Shown here: positions 24,326 to 37,196 of the stretch, in pieces
How the letters are laid out: the number at the start of each line of letters is the position of its first letter
Position numbering within the stretch: position 1 is the stretch's first letter
Assembly: GCF_000143415.4 (NCBI RefSeq)
Contig: NW_003314328.1
Location: 585,889-649,888, forward strand
DNA from: Selaginella moellendorffii
Lineage: Eukaryota; Streptophyta; Lycopodiopsida; Selaginellales; Selaginellaceae
DNA: 64,000 nucleotides
Reading direction: 5' to 3'
Position numbers and translations under genes: made by a program
The notes under the pieces: model-generated
The model's input: only the letters and a program-made list of their open reading frames with translations
The model's database searches: none
What the model was told of the DNA's origin: nothing

Positions 24326-24780
24326 TTTTAAAGTGCTTTTAGAGCTAATCTAAGAATGCCCATGGTATAAACTTCTAAATTTAAACTTTATGGGAGGTCA
24401 TATAGCCCAGTACTATTCAAATTCAACCAAAGGATGCTTAATCCTAAGTATTAAAAAACCTTTAACCAAATGAAAAAAGAAGGTGCACTCTTGTTCATAT
24501 GATTTTTCTTTTTATATTTGAACCCTTATGGATAATTTATGGAGTCAATTATCCCAATAGATAGTGGGTTTTAAAGTGTTTTTAGAGCTTCCTTAAGAAT
24601 GCACATGGTGTAAACTTCTAAATTTGAACTTCCCGGAAGGTCATCCACCCTAATACTAACCCAAGGACATTTAACCCTAAGTATCCCAAGTAACCATAAA
24701 CCTCTTTTTTGTTTTATATTTAAACTCTTATAGATCGTCTCAGGAGTCATTCTTTTTAGTTGTTTATATATGGCTTTATT
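24326..24780. repeat. Two tandem copies of a TRIM-family LTR with flank
   Basis: The block 24326-24567 is repeated at 24568-24770. Each begins with GGGTTTTAAAGTG, followed about 40 bp on by an LTR start (TATAAAC at 24366, TGTAAAC at 24609) of the family seen at 26311, 29142 and 29541. Because non-LTR flank is duplicated too, this is a segmental tandem duplication and not two insertions. Confidence 0.6.
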
Positions 24781-26310
24781 GGCTTTATATAACTCCTCTT
24801 ATAGTGCACCATTTTCATCTCACTCTTTTGTTTATACTTTCAGTATGACATAAGAGAATGGCCATATTACCACACCTCCTAGTAAGGCAAACAAGGATTA
24901 CTATTTTCTAAACAAGTGTTTGATAAAGAAAATGGTAGTGGGGGATTGATTAAGCATAGAAAGTCATGCTAGAAATCTGAAAGAAGAACATAAAGAAAAT
25001 ATACCTTCAATTAGTTCCTTGAGCCAAGATCAATATTGCTTGCTCACACTACTATCAAACCTCAAGCACTTGAAGAATTCCCTTTGGTAGGATGATATTC
25101 CATACTTGAAACAATTATAACAGGGTGTCCATCCCTATATTTGTAAGAGCCCCTATCAATTGCCCACTATAGTGTAGCTTTCTTCATGGCTCTATAATGA
25201 TGAAGTGCACACCATTTCTCCAATTTGTCATAGTTCATAGAATAGTGTTCTCCACACCACTGCCCATATGCAAGAGTCCACCTTTTCTAGGTAGCCCACC
25301 ATGATATTCACCAACCTTGAATTCATGAAGATTGAGGTGTGTGATTGCTAAGTTTTCCAAAATGCTATTGATGGCCTTTTGGTGGGCATCCTCCTCCAAC
25401 TCGTGGACTACCCCACACAATAGGTTGGTAGCATCTCATATCCCAAAGGCACAAGACTTAAAATCCATCTCAAACACACCACTATTAAAGAGTCATTTGG
25501 AATAAGGATCTTGTTTGTTTCAATAGCAAGTGTGGCAATTGTGCACGGTTGGGAGACCATTGCATTGCATTCAAAAGCTTAGAATAAAAGCCAACAAATA
25601 AACATAATTTATAAACCAACTTGAAAATAGTCACTGCAATGCAAATTTATTAAGACTTGTTTATCAAGTCTTTGTCTTTTTAGTGTATTGTTGTGCTCTG
25701 CCTTGGCATATATAGATGCTAACACAAACCTCCATCCTAGTAATAAAACAAGCTATATGATTGCAAATGTCCATCATTAAATGTAAATTTTTAAAACACT
25801 TACATTCCTCTAAACTAAGGCTCCATGAAACTCATTAGCATACACTACCTTTGAGTTTGGACTTCGCAACTTTAGCTTGAAGTTAAGCATGTTTTGGGGA
25901 GCTATCCAAACCATGTGAAACTTAGATTTTTTATTTGCATAAATCACCAATAGATTTGTTAATTTTAATTTCCTTCGTGCATTCTTATATGATGGAAGCA
26001 TTGCATTCTCTATTATAAACCTTGAGAGCTAGTAATATAAAGTGTTTGCATTCTCATGTAGTTTGTGCAACTTGTTGAACTTGTCCATATTGCAATGCTA
26101 GAGCCTACAAACAATGCTAGAGCCTACAAACATGTTTCATTCTTGCCAATATGGCATGGAATTGACATTAAGGACACGTCAAAGGAATTACTCCCCACCA
26201 AGCCATTTGAATTCTGCATGGTCTCCTAAGATTTCCATATTTTCCAAGCACTTTATGCTTAAGCCAACATACATGTGTTATAAGGTCAAGATCATTTGCC
26301 ACTATAAGCT
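24781..26310. other. AT-rich, no gene recognised
   Basis: Minus-strand frames at 25235-25420 and 25810-26001 are open but match nothing I know. There is no repeat structure beyond scattered family fragments. Confidence 0.4.
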
Positions 26311-26505
26311 TGTAAACTCCTAAGTTTGGATTTCCCTGGAGGTCACCCAACCCAGTAGTATTTAAACCCAAGGACACTTAACCCCAAATATCCCAAGATC
26401 CTTAATTAATTGAAAAAGGGGGTGCACTCGTATTCATAGGCCCTTTCCCTCTATATTTAAACCCTTATTGATCACCTTTCAAATTGTTCTCTTTGGTTGT
26501 TTATA
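26311..26505 (-). mobile_element. Solo LTR of the TRIM family with target duplication
   Basis: Starts TGTAAACTCC and ends GGTTGTTTATA, homologous over its length (195 bp) to the TRIM LTRs at 29142-29334 and 29541-29734. It is flanked by AAGCT (26306-26310) and AAGTT (26506-26510), a 5-bp duplication with one transition. This is what unequal recombination between two LTRs leaves. Confidence 0.75.
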
Positions 26506-29030
26506 AAGTTTTAGTATACTAACATTATGTAAGCTTATGAATTTAGACTTTTTGAGAGGTTATTTAGCCCAGTAATCTATAAAGGTTCAAATATAAAGGG
26601 AAAGGGTTTATGAAAAAGAGTGCACCTCTTTTTCCAGGTTGCTTACACAATATATCCTTCATAACTCTAATTTCTTGGAAATTAACCATGTTATTGATAG
26701 CCTTAGGCTACATGGCTAACTTCAATAGAGCACAAACCATTCTTGAGCTCATGAGTTGAAGAGTCGAGCTCACGAGTTAAGCTCAAGTTTCAATTATAGT
26801 TTAATACAAACATTATAAACTTTAAAATATTAAAGTTATGGTAAACTTAATAATTTTACAACTCTCTACACATTAGATAGATAAAATGTTCTAGAGGACA
26901 CTTCTTGTTCTAACAATTCAAATATTTACTATATGCTAGAATAGGGATATTTGTTAGAATATAAAATGAGATATTTGCAGAAAAAGTATTCTTATTACTT
27001 CTTTAAATTTGTACTCTAGCTAGTAAATGTTAGGTTTGTTAGAATTTAAAATTATTAAATTTAAAGTAAGATTTTGTGAAAGGCTATATAGTTGTTTGAA
27101 AGAAAAAAAAAACAACCATTTATATAAGCTTATTGCATATAAAAAAAAGACTTAATTCTTCTCTAAAATACATTCTTGAAGGGTTTATTATAGTATAGTA
27201 TCTAGAATTTATGGATTTTCACTTGCACTTTCATTTGAAGAGAGGGAAATACACATAAATTTGTGAAATCTAGTGTTAGTAAGTTCAACTTATGCAATCT
27301 TTCTTCCCAGGGTAGTAAGTTAACGGTTAGGAGCTACAATAGTTGTCCTATGGCACAATATAACCAAATCACATAAAAAAAAAAAGAGAGGATAGTGAAG
27401 ATAATGATTATGAGTTGGAGATAAATGTGATGAGAGAGGATGCAACAAATTGGGTGAAAAAGAATGCCCTCTTACTTATTTTAGAAAACTACAATTTTAT
27501 GACTTTCAAGAAATGTCTTATATGTTTTCTAGGTTCCAATGGAGACAATGGCAGTGATTAATATGATGGTATATATGCTATTAGGACACACTATAACATC
27601 AAACACCCGAAAAATTACTATGAAATATATTTTGAGATGGTAAAGACACAAATGGAGATACATGAGTACTATGGGTAGTGTTGCGAAAAGAACACTCACA
27701 AGTATATGAAATGAAAAGTAAAATGAAAAAATATTCATTTATTAAATATATAAAGTATAATAAATTTATATTATTGATAAAGAATAAACATCAATAGTCT
27801 TGACAAGTCTAGTTAGCTCCAAAAGTTTTTTGTAATTCAATAATAGAAGCTTGCTTAGTCTATATGAATGTCGACTTTAGAATCATGGTGTAATGTGTTG
27901 ATAAAGATGTAGTACATATGCTTGCAAGAAGCATATATGTTCGGCTTTACGTTACAATAAATAATTTCAACCTATTGTGATTCACTCTTTTTATTAGTCA
28001 CTTGAGGTGGCTTAATCTGGGAGTAGTGTCTTGGAGCAGAATGTTATTCAACATCATGCTTGTAAAAGTTTTTCCATCCAAAGTCCATGCTAACATCTTC
28101 ACCAGCAAAGGAAAAACAATACTTTGAGCAAACAATCTTTATATCACTAATAGAAGTGGAGAGTGTATTCCATACATGTGTTATGGACCACTTCCTTAAC
28201 TATAGTTGCCACCATTTGGGCTAGTGGAGTCAATTTTCTTTTCATCTTATTATATAACATCACTTTGTTCCTATGTATCTTCCTTCTTTGAATGCTAATG
28301 CTTTTGAAAACTACTCTACAACACATATCAAATTTAATAAACACGCTTCATATACCCTTATATTCCCTTTCCCTACCTTAGAGGAACATTAGCTCCATTA
28401 CTTACTTTTGGAGAGATTCATAGTTGGGGTGTATGCAAGGTCCTTAAGTGGTTGATCCTAATGAAAAAAGTGATATTAAGAGGCAATAAAATGAGAAGAA
28501 AAAATAAAAATCAACATAAAAAGAGTAATGTCCCCATTAGAACATTCTAACTTCCCACCACCCTAATCATGAGTCAAATTGAAGTAGGCAACTTGTGTCT
28601 ATATAGCCATCTTCATGCCACCACATCTAGATTTCATTTGCCTTTGCTTTATGCTCTTTTTTAAAGGATGTAACTTACCATTATTTATAGAACTCCTTAA
28701 ACACTAATTGAAACTCTAGCTTGATAAGATGACAATGTTGGTTTAGGCTTTGAGCCCAATGGAACTTATAAGTCTTTTCATGACTTTCCAATGGTTGACC
28801 ATTTCGAAAAAAGTGTTTGGACACCATTCCAATTTACATTAGCCCCATTTGCTATAAAATTGCAAAAGTCTGCAGGCTTACCAGTCCGCTTTAGCACAAT
28901 ATCAGAGAGAGACTTTTAAAATATTCTTAGACTATCTTGTCTTGTACTTTAAGCTCTATTGTTGCAATTGTCAAGGTACAACATAGCCTGTGAAAACATA
29001 AATATTACAACCATTTTAAAATAATGAGAA
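26506..29030. other. AT-rich, no gene recognised
   Basis: It includes a rearranged fragment of the same LTR family at about 26527-26630 that changes strand midway. No coding frame above 70 codons is recognisable. Confidence 0.45.
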
Positions 29031-29141
29031 TAAAATTTACCTTGCATCATATATGTTAGCTCCTATAGTTGTCCAAAAATAATGTAAAAATTACCTTAGG
29101 TTATATATATGAGCTCCCATAGTTGTCCAACATAATACGTA
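29031..29141. repeat. Imperfect tandem duplication, about 57 bp
   Basis: Two adjacent copies share the text around TAGTTGTCCAA and the preceding AATTACCTT passage. They lie directly left of the TRIM element. Confidence 0.5.
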
Positions 29142-29734
29142 TGTAAACTTCTAAATTTAAACTTCCTGGGAAGTCACTCAAGGTAGTAGTATTCAAACCC
29201 AAGGACACTTAACCTTAAGTATCCCAAAACTCTTAATTGATTAAAAAAAGGGGTGCACTTTTATTCATAGGCCTTTTCTTTTTATATTTGAACCTTATAG
29301 ATCATCTCTCAAATAGTTTTTTTGGTTGCTTACAATTCATTACACTTCCTTGCAAATTCACACTCTTGTGAACTGAAGTTGAGAGCCACAACTCTCCCGA
29401 GAGCCTTGCTCTCTTAACATCCTACTACTCAAGTCGAGCCCAGCTAGAGAAAACTAGATCTACTATATATCAATTAACATGTGGTGCAATTCCTTTATTC
29501 AACCAATAGCGTTAGACTTGAGACTTGCTTTAATACCAAATGTAAACTCATGAATTTGGACTTCCTGGGAGATCACCCAACTTAGTGTTATTCAAACCCA
29601 AGGACATTTAACCCCAAATATCCCAAAACCCTTAACCGATTGGAAAATGGGGTGCATTTTTATTCTTAGATCTTTTCCCTTTATATTTAACTCTATGGAT
29701 TGTCTCTCTAAGTCGTTCTCTTTGGTTGCTTATA
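29142..29734 (-). mobile_element. TRIM (miniature LTR retroelement), 593 bp
   Basis: LTRs of 193 bp (29142-29334) and 194 bp (29541-29734) begin TGTAAAC and end GGTTGCTTACA or TATA. They flank only 206 bp. The complement of a methionine-initiator tRNA primer site lies at 29527-29538, two bases from the right LTR, which puts the element on the minus strand. There is no coding capacity. The flanking pentamers ACGTA and ATGTG agree at three of five positions, a weak trace of a target duplication. This matches the definition of a terminal-repeat retrotransposon in miniature. Confidence 0.8.
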
Positions 29735-29998
29735 ATGTGCTCCTTATGGTCAAAATGTACCCATACATTTACAAGATCATTGGATCTAGACATGCTCATT
29801 CAAGAGACAAAATTTACATCAAAAGTAAAGGCTATTGTAGATATCTTGAAGACAAAGGGGCACTTCTGCTCATTCACAACTTGGTCTGGAAACAAATTTC
29901 CATAAATGAACTTGTACAGACAATTTCATTTTAATTTAAGGATGGAGTCAATTTTTTATTGCAACTTCCCCTCTTGAGATTTATACATCCCCTCTTGA

Positions 29999-30550
29999 GT
30001 GTTAGGAACCCCCACAATATTGAGTTTGGTCCCTCAATATTTACCAGATAATAGCTTATCATGTCTGCCAAACACTCTTGCTATCATGCACCTTTTGTTA
30101 GTTCTATTTGGTTTTAATTGCTATTAATAGAAAGTTTCTAGATATGCTAATTTGGCATATTTACAGAATGTAGAGATTGTTCTGAACACAATCTCATGTC
30201 CAAATTCACAATTTAATGCCATTCCATATTTAGTAAGTTTTGAGTTAGTCTCAGAGACTAACTCCTAGTACTAAAGGTGATTAAAGGTGAAAGCCCAAAG
30301 CATACATTCCTCAAGGGGGGGGGGGGATTTTAAATGTATAGTAAGGATAGTGGGTAAGTTGATCATTATTGACCAACCTGAGGCATAATCTAGCTCCCGC
30401 TTGTGTGCCTGTATTTGTTTTATGTCTGGCTTAAGCCAAAGTTCCACTTGATGCTAGCTAATGGAATACCCATATCCTCGCATTAGGCCACTAGTATGCT
30501 AAAATAATATCAAATTCCATTTGGCTCTATTTTGTGTGCTAGTCCTGGCA
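29999..30550 (+). mobile_element. Truncated older LARD-family copy, inverted
   Basis: The reverse complement of this stretch matches 30854-31440, covering the end of the internal region, the purine tract (G-run near 30320) and the first 240 bp of an LTR. It is much more decayed than its partner and stops exactly at the LTR end at 30551. The arrangement makes a palindrome with arms of about 550-590 bp and a 303-bp centre. Confidence 0.75.
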
Positions 30551-31091
30551 TGTAGCACATATGGTTTTGACCCTTTATCCTATGGTGATTTACCATAGGA
30601 TAACACCACAAAGTGGAACCTAAACCCTCTTTATGCCACGTGACACATGCCACGTGTCCATTGGAAAGTGGTGTGGATCCCGAGGTTTAGGGCTTTGGGC
30701 CACTGAACAAAGGAACAGTGCCAAACTCCCAAGCATGGAGCCAAGGAGTGATGGAACCGGACCATGGAGCAACTCCTGAGCATACAACCCAAGGAGTGAA
30801 GGGACAGAAGCCCGGAGTGACTTGGAATAGTCCTAGAGTAACCAATATCCCATTGCTAGGACCAGCACGCAAAACGGAGCCAAACAGAGTCTGGTGCTAT
30901 TTTGGCATACCGGTGGCTTAACGCAAGAACATGGGTACTCCACCAGCTAACATGGAATGGAACTTGGGCTTAGACCCAAGCTGGACGCAGAACAAGGATA
31001 GGCACACAAGTGGGAGCTAGACTATACCTTAGGTTGATCGACCATGCCCAACTTACCCACTATCCCCACTATACATTTGAAACCCCCCACA
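30551..31091 (-). repeat. 3' LTR of the LARD-like element
   Basis: 541 bp, ending in TG/CA dinucleotides in the correct sense, highly similar to 36641-37182. It contains two copies of the 48-bp unit that is expanded in the LTR at 18113. Confidence 0.85.
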
Positions 31092-34000
31092 GCCCCCCGC
31101 CCCGCCCCCCTTCCCCCTTGAGGAACACACGCTTTGGGATTTCACCCCAAGCTTCCCTTAGTATCAGGAGTTAGTCTTTGGGACAAGCTCGGAATTTATT
31201 AAATATCGAATGGCATTAGATTGCGAATTTGGACACGGAATGAACACCATTGTGTTCAGGCCGATCTCTACATTCCATAGATATGCCAAATGAGCAAATC
31301 TAGACATTTTCCATAAATAGCATTTGGGACCAAAATGAGACTAACACAAAGGGCATGATAGCGAGAGTGTTTGACAGACACGGTAAGCTATCATTTAGCA
31401 ATATTAAGGGACCAATCTCAATATCGCGGGGGTTCTTGATATTAGCAAGTGCAAGCTAATGACTCAAGCTTCTCAAATTAGGCCGAGTATGCTTAACAAG
31501 AAACACATAGGAGTTTCTACCTTATGTTTATCCAATCTAAGTACATGGTCATTGACCAATTTCTCAACTAGCTCAAGTGGGAAACTGATAACGGGTCTAG
31601 CAATACCAACCTCTTGCCGTCGTGGCAGTAAGGAAAGAATATCCGAAAGGACTAGCCGACAAATAACTTTCGATACCCGAAGTCACATTCGTGACACTCT
31701 CCCCCCCCTAGGGAAGATCGACGTCCTCGTCAATGCATACTCGAGTCTAGAATACCGCTAAGGAAACAACTCTAGAAAAAGTTCACGGTATTCACACTAT
31801 GTGAGAAATGCACCAACTTAAATGAGTTAGGAGGCAACCTCTTTGTCTAACGTAGATGCACTACCAGCTCAGACACCTTCTAGCTATCGCCGACAAGGAA
31901 ATGACCAATGGAGTCAGCCACCCTTGCTGCTCTGGGTGTCACCTAGCTTACAAAAGTGTGATATGCCCCTGCCTGCAGGGACATAGAGAGAGAAGCCAGA
32001 GGCCCCAACCCTCATGAGCAAAGAAACCAAACTCGTCGGTAAGGTCTAGATAGACTACTGTAAATAGGCAGTGAGAGTTGTTTACACGGTCACGCCCTTG
32101 TAACGGAATAAGGAACATCGGCAGAGAGGCGGGTTAAGTGACCAGTCGACAGTAGCTACCCTATGACTAGAAATTTCACCATGCACACAAAGTGCCGAAG
32201 CCAGTCTACCTATACTGGCCCAAATTCAAAGATCAATAAATGGACAATATCAAAGTCAAAGATAATGATATCTTAGAGACTTAATTATCAATGATTAAAT
32301 CTTATATTAGAACACAAAAGTATTCCAAGTAAGTGATCATCCGATAAACTAGTATGAGAATATAGGAACCACCAAGATCATCATTATGGGAAAACATAGG
32401 ATTCACCATCCAACAAAATTTAATAGCAAGTATATCATCAAGTAAACTTAATGACAAAACTTAACTATTAAAGATTGCAAACAGAATGCCAAACAACTTA
32501 CAAAAGATAACTCAAAGAACACAAAGTATCATTGACTAGCAAACAAGATGCTTGCGAATGTATTACCCGAAGGAAATAACATCTGAATCTATCAGAACTA
32601 ACTTGAGCAATAATCAGTAGAATAGAATGAATGCAGCAAAACCAACAAACACTCATTCATGCTAACCATTGCACTAGCCAATCTGAATAGATCCCAGTCA
32701 ATAATACGAAAGAACTCAAGTTGCTTAAGCAAGCGTTAGCAACATCCTACTGATGTCTCAAACCCAAAAGACCAATCCAAAGCAAACCACAAAGAACATG
32801 TGGTATTGCAAAAAATCATAAGCCATCAAAGAGAACAAATAACCATTATGAAAAATCATCAATTATCCCACCAATGAAGATGCATAATCATTGTTGAAGA
32901 AATAATCTACCATCCCGAAAAATAGCAAATCATTCTAGATCAATAATAATCAAGCAAAATCATTGACAAGGATAATCAACTATCCTAGATGATAGTCAAT
33001 CATCATCTATGATTGCTAGATGCAAAAGCTAACTTCAACATCTAAGCTAATGAGCCAAATGCCTTCCCCAACACCTTTTAGCAAATGAAACAATGAGTAT
33101 AGAAACTCAAAGAACCAAAAGCTCGAAGAAGTCTATAACTAAGTCGTGCCTAACAATGATCATAAGTCTTGTATAAACTAACTTTAATGTTAATAAAGAA
33201 ATCATGGTACAACCCACAATATCTTCTTTAACACATCTATAAGTTAAACTTCATAATGCTAAAGCTAATGAAGAGCATATCTACATCAATCCAAAAGCCA
33301 AGCACAATGAAGCTATGCTTAACAAGTGATCACTAAATGATCTTCCATGAATCCATTTATAGTAAGACGTAACTCACTTCATAACAAGCATAAGAAGAAT
33401 CATCAATGATCGATATATTCCAACTCAAACCCAATAAGGATTCAAACTTTTCAATACTGATCACTAACTCTTTCTCCTGTAGAGTTAGCATAGTCCACGA
33501 CTGAATCACTTTTCAAGAAAAAGCCAAAGCTCAACCTCTACTAAATAATTTCGTCTAGAACACAACTAACTCAACTTGCCACTCAGTTCATTTGAACATC
33601 AATACAGTTGCTAACTAGCAAATGCACAAATGTTAATAACACAAAGCCATAGCCAAATCATCAACACCATATTCATTGAGACTAATAAAACTCAATATCA
33701 ATTTTATAGAGAGACATCTTATTTCACTAGAATCTCAACATCAATAATGTCCACAACAAGGCACTACTTCAATGCCATCAACACCAAAATAAAGTAAAAA
33801 GACAGCAAGAGCGAATCACCACTCAAAGCTCCCTAGCAACTAAGCTAACCAAAGTCGAAGATACTTTAGTCAGTCTCTGAGACTAATCCTCCAACAATAC
33901 TCAGTTACAGATAACTCATCATCAAGGAGTGATTCATCACATCCAAGACTCAATGAAATCCAACATTATGGACTAAACGTAATCAAATGATATCAATAAA

Positions 34001-36626
34001 GGTAGAGTCAATATACCAATATGGAAAACCCATGTAAGTCTAACGACACGATCCTCCACAACACCATCCGGTAAAGCAAGCCCATCACTAATGAATGTTC
34101 ACCGAGTGAAGCAAATGTCAATAGTCTCCGACAAAGTTTACAAGCAATCACTAGTCACAAAGCAACTAACAATCACTCTTTCAACTTGCCTTCATAAGAC
34201 CCAAACACTAAACTCACATCATCGAGTCATATACTTGACCAACATGAATGTAATACCTTAGGTACGAGATAAAAGTTCATGGACAAGCACAAATTAAATG
34301 ACCGCTCGAATCCAACTCAACTGCAATAAGCTCACTAACATATTTAGCCAACAGTTCTGAGCATGCCTTGAAGAGGCTAGCTATGCATGATTAATACTCA
34401 GTTAAAGCTAAAGTGAAGACCATGAGATGAACTCATATTGGTACACAACCTCCTCATTGACAAAGCTATAGTACAGGTACTAACATCTCAAACTTAAACA
34501 ACTAAGTTGGACATCACCATTCTCAGCTAAGGCACAGGGCCACTAAAACTAAGTCAAGATCAGTAAGAGCTCACTACTCTCATAGGGTCTAACGAAATGC
34601 AAAGTGCAACCTGCCACCAAGAAAAACACTATAAAAGAAAGGCACATGGGTCACCCTTCTCAGAAAAGTGCAACAGCCACTTTTCTACACCAACTCTAGA
34701 CTTTATCCAACTCAATTGCCTTAGCCTCAAAAGTTAGCATCCCTTTTTGGGTTGCATCATACAAACTACCTACTAAAGTTTAAAACAACCAAGGTCAACT
34801 CTAACCCTTTCACTAGTTTATATTGGCTTACAAAAACAGAATGGTTTTTGAGCAACAACTCAGCCATTGGAAAAGTCTAAGAAAATTTGTGGAAAATTTT
34901 CCATCCTAGAGAAAGAATGACTCTCAGTTTAGGAATGCAAACTTTCAAGACTCAACCAACTTCATCCTATCTACTACTTCACATAGGTTCATCTCAACAC
35001 AAATTCTCATGATCTGACAATATGCTTAAGCATCGAACATCTTACCCATATTTCTGACATTCAACACCGACATCCGCAAAAATGCAAAATGAACATCTAA
35101 GGCTTGATCACGAAGACCACATCTTTGGATATCCACATTGCACTAACACTCTTCTTCAACCACCTTCAAGATCTAATGTGAAGCAAAAACACTAACAAAA
35201 AAAATGACATGGAAAATCAAGTTCTAAGGAAAATCCTCATCACTTAAAATAACAATGCCACTTCCACTAACACAAATGCTAGCGATGTCAATGCCTCAAC
35301 TACACATCTTCTTCATCCAACAATCTACTTCAAGTGTTAATGGATAAACCGACAAACTATAGAAAATGAATGCTACAACCATTTTTCCAACACTTTATAG
35401 GCAAACTCCAGGAATTAAGGAACCAACTTAAGCTTAGCATAATGGACCATCATCGAGAATCCAGTCAAAGCTACTACAATGCTACTTCGTGCAAATAGAT
35501 TAGCCTTCACCATCAACCACTTTTGGGGTTGATCATCGTTTAACCAAGCAACTTCGTAAACACATTACTCATTATCACATGGATATGATATAAGTATCAC
35601 AATGACTTGATCATCAATTGAGCAACACCATGAGCCACGTCCATGTCATTACTTCAAAGGTTTATGTGAATATCAAGTGCCAACTCGATTCAACAAAATG
35701 CAACATAAATGCCACACTTTACCGATAGAGACTTACAACACCCAACACCACTAACTTTTGTTCACAACACAGATAAGCTCATGCCACTCTCTTTCCGACC
35801 AAACTCAAAACTAAACCAATACCAAGTTACTCAAGGAGCAATAGCAAGGTTCCTCGGAAAAGAATTGAGCATTGCAACCCAAGTCTTCCAATAGCAAGTC
35901 TAGACAAAATAGTTTAGTGCTTCACTGTTATCCATCCCATAACTCACCATTTGTAAGACCATCATTTCCGATATGCACCAAGATAGGGACTCTTGGTTGC
36001 ATAATATGAACATGAGCAATGAGTTAACACTTCATTGCAAATCATCTCTCCAAAAAGAGAAAATGATTTATGTGTTTGATCCTTCCTCCCTAACGACTTT
36101 CTTTTCGGTCTTATCTTTGACTAAACCTCAAGCTTGAGTTCGCACTGCCTTCAGTCCAATCCAAGAAAAGTTTATGAGAGAGCACAACAATGACTACTTG
36201 AACCAATAGACTCATCCCTATAGTCTTGATTGATCCACTCATAATCATGCCTAGGAAGGATCCACTAGTGCTATGCTAAACAACTACGGACCAGCCTATT
36301 TGCCACTCATAGCAAACCCAGAGAAGGTTTACTTTCACCTACGGTACATGGAACAAATCATGGAACCATTGGAACAACTTATCGAACCACCAATAGGCTA
36401 ACATTAATTCTGCCAACTCAAAGTGTAATCTTGAGTTGCTAATGTGCCTCACTCACGAGCCCAAGTGCAAACTCGTGCAATATGGTACACCTCAAATCCA
36501 TCCCAAGGAATGATTGCGAAGCCTTTTGCACCCAAACGTGTACCTACTTGGATCATCATTTTCATCTCTGCGTATGCAACGAGACTAATTGCCCAATCTC
36601 ATTCGATAGTACTCGCTGAGACGTAT

Positions 36627-36638
36627 CCTCTGATACCA
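36627..36638 (-). promoter_or_regulatory. Primer-binding site (initiator Met tRNA)
   Basis: The minus strand reads TGGTATCAGAGG, two bases after the LTR end. It is complementary to the 3' end of plant initiator methionine tRNA in all but the last base of the usual 12-mer. It fixes the orientation of the element. Confidence 0.85.
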
Positions 36639-36640
36639 AA

Positions 36641-37182
36641 TGTAGCACACGTGGTTTTGACCCTTTATCCTATGGTGATTTACCATAGAATAACATCACG
36701 AAGCAGAACCTAAACCCTCTTTATGCCACGTGACACATGCCATGTGTCCAAAGGACAGTGGTGCGGAACCCGAGGTTCAAGGTCTTGGGCCACTGAACAA
36801 AAGAACAGTGCCAAACTCCCAAGCATGGAGCCAAGGAGTGACGAAACCGGTCCACGGAGCAACTCCCAAGCATATAGCCCAAGGAGAGAAGGAACAGGAG
36901 CACGGAGTGACTTGGAACAATCCTAGAGCAACCAACATCCCAATGCCAGGACTAGCACGCAAAACAGAGCCAAACGGAGTCTGGTGCTATTTTGGCATAC
37001 CGGTGGCCTAACGTGAGGATATGGGTACTCCACCAGCTAGCATGGTGTGGAGCTTGGGCTTAGACCCAAGCCGGACTCAAAACAAGAACAGGCACACAAG
37101 CAGGAGCTAGACTATGCCTCAGGTTGGTCGGCCATGCCCAACCTACCCCACTATCCCTACTATACATTTAAAACCCCCCACA
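36641..37182 (-). repeat. 5' LTR of the LARD-like element
   Basis: 542 bp. Its right end runs into a poly-C tract of uncertain length (37184-37200) that abuts a truncated gypsy integrase. Confidence 0.85.
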
Positions 37183-37196
37183 GCCCCCCCCCCCCC

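Larger units (their letters stand above)
30551..37182 (-). mobile_element. LARD-like LTR retroelement, 6632 bp, non-coding
   Basis: Two LTRs of 541 bp (30551-31091) and 542 bp (36641-37182) start TGTAGCAC and end CCCCACA in plus-strand text. A primer-binding site for initiator methionine tRNA lies at 36627-36638 on the minus strand, two bases from the right LTR. A purine tract (minus strand) adjoins the left LTR at about 31092-31120. The 5549-bp interior has no frame over 100 codons and no gag or pol wording except a doubtful trace near 31690-31740. A second, collinear, equally non-coding copy exists at 1-2556. No target duplication is visible. Confidence 0.85.

Noticed and set aside
31459-31761. 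100-codon plus-strand ORF inside the LARD-like element
   Set aside because: On the strand opposite the element and unrecognisable. The minus strand holds at best a trace of a pol end.
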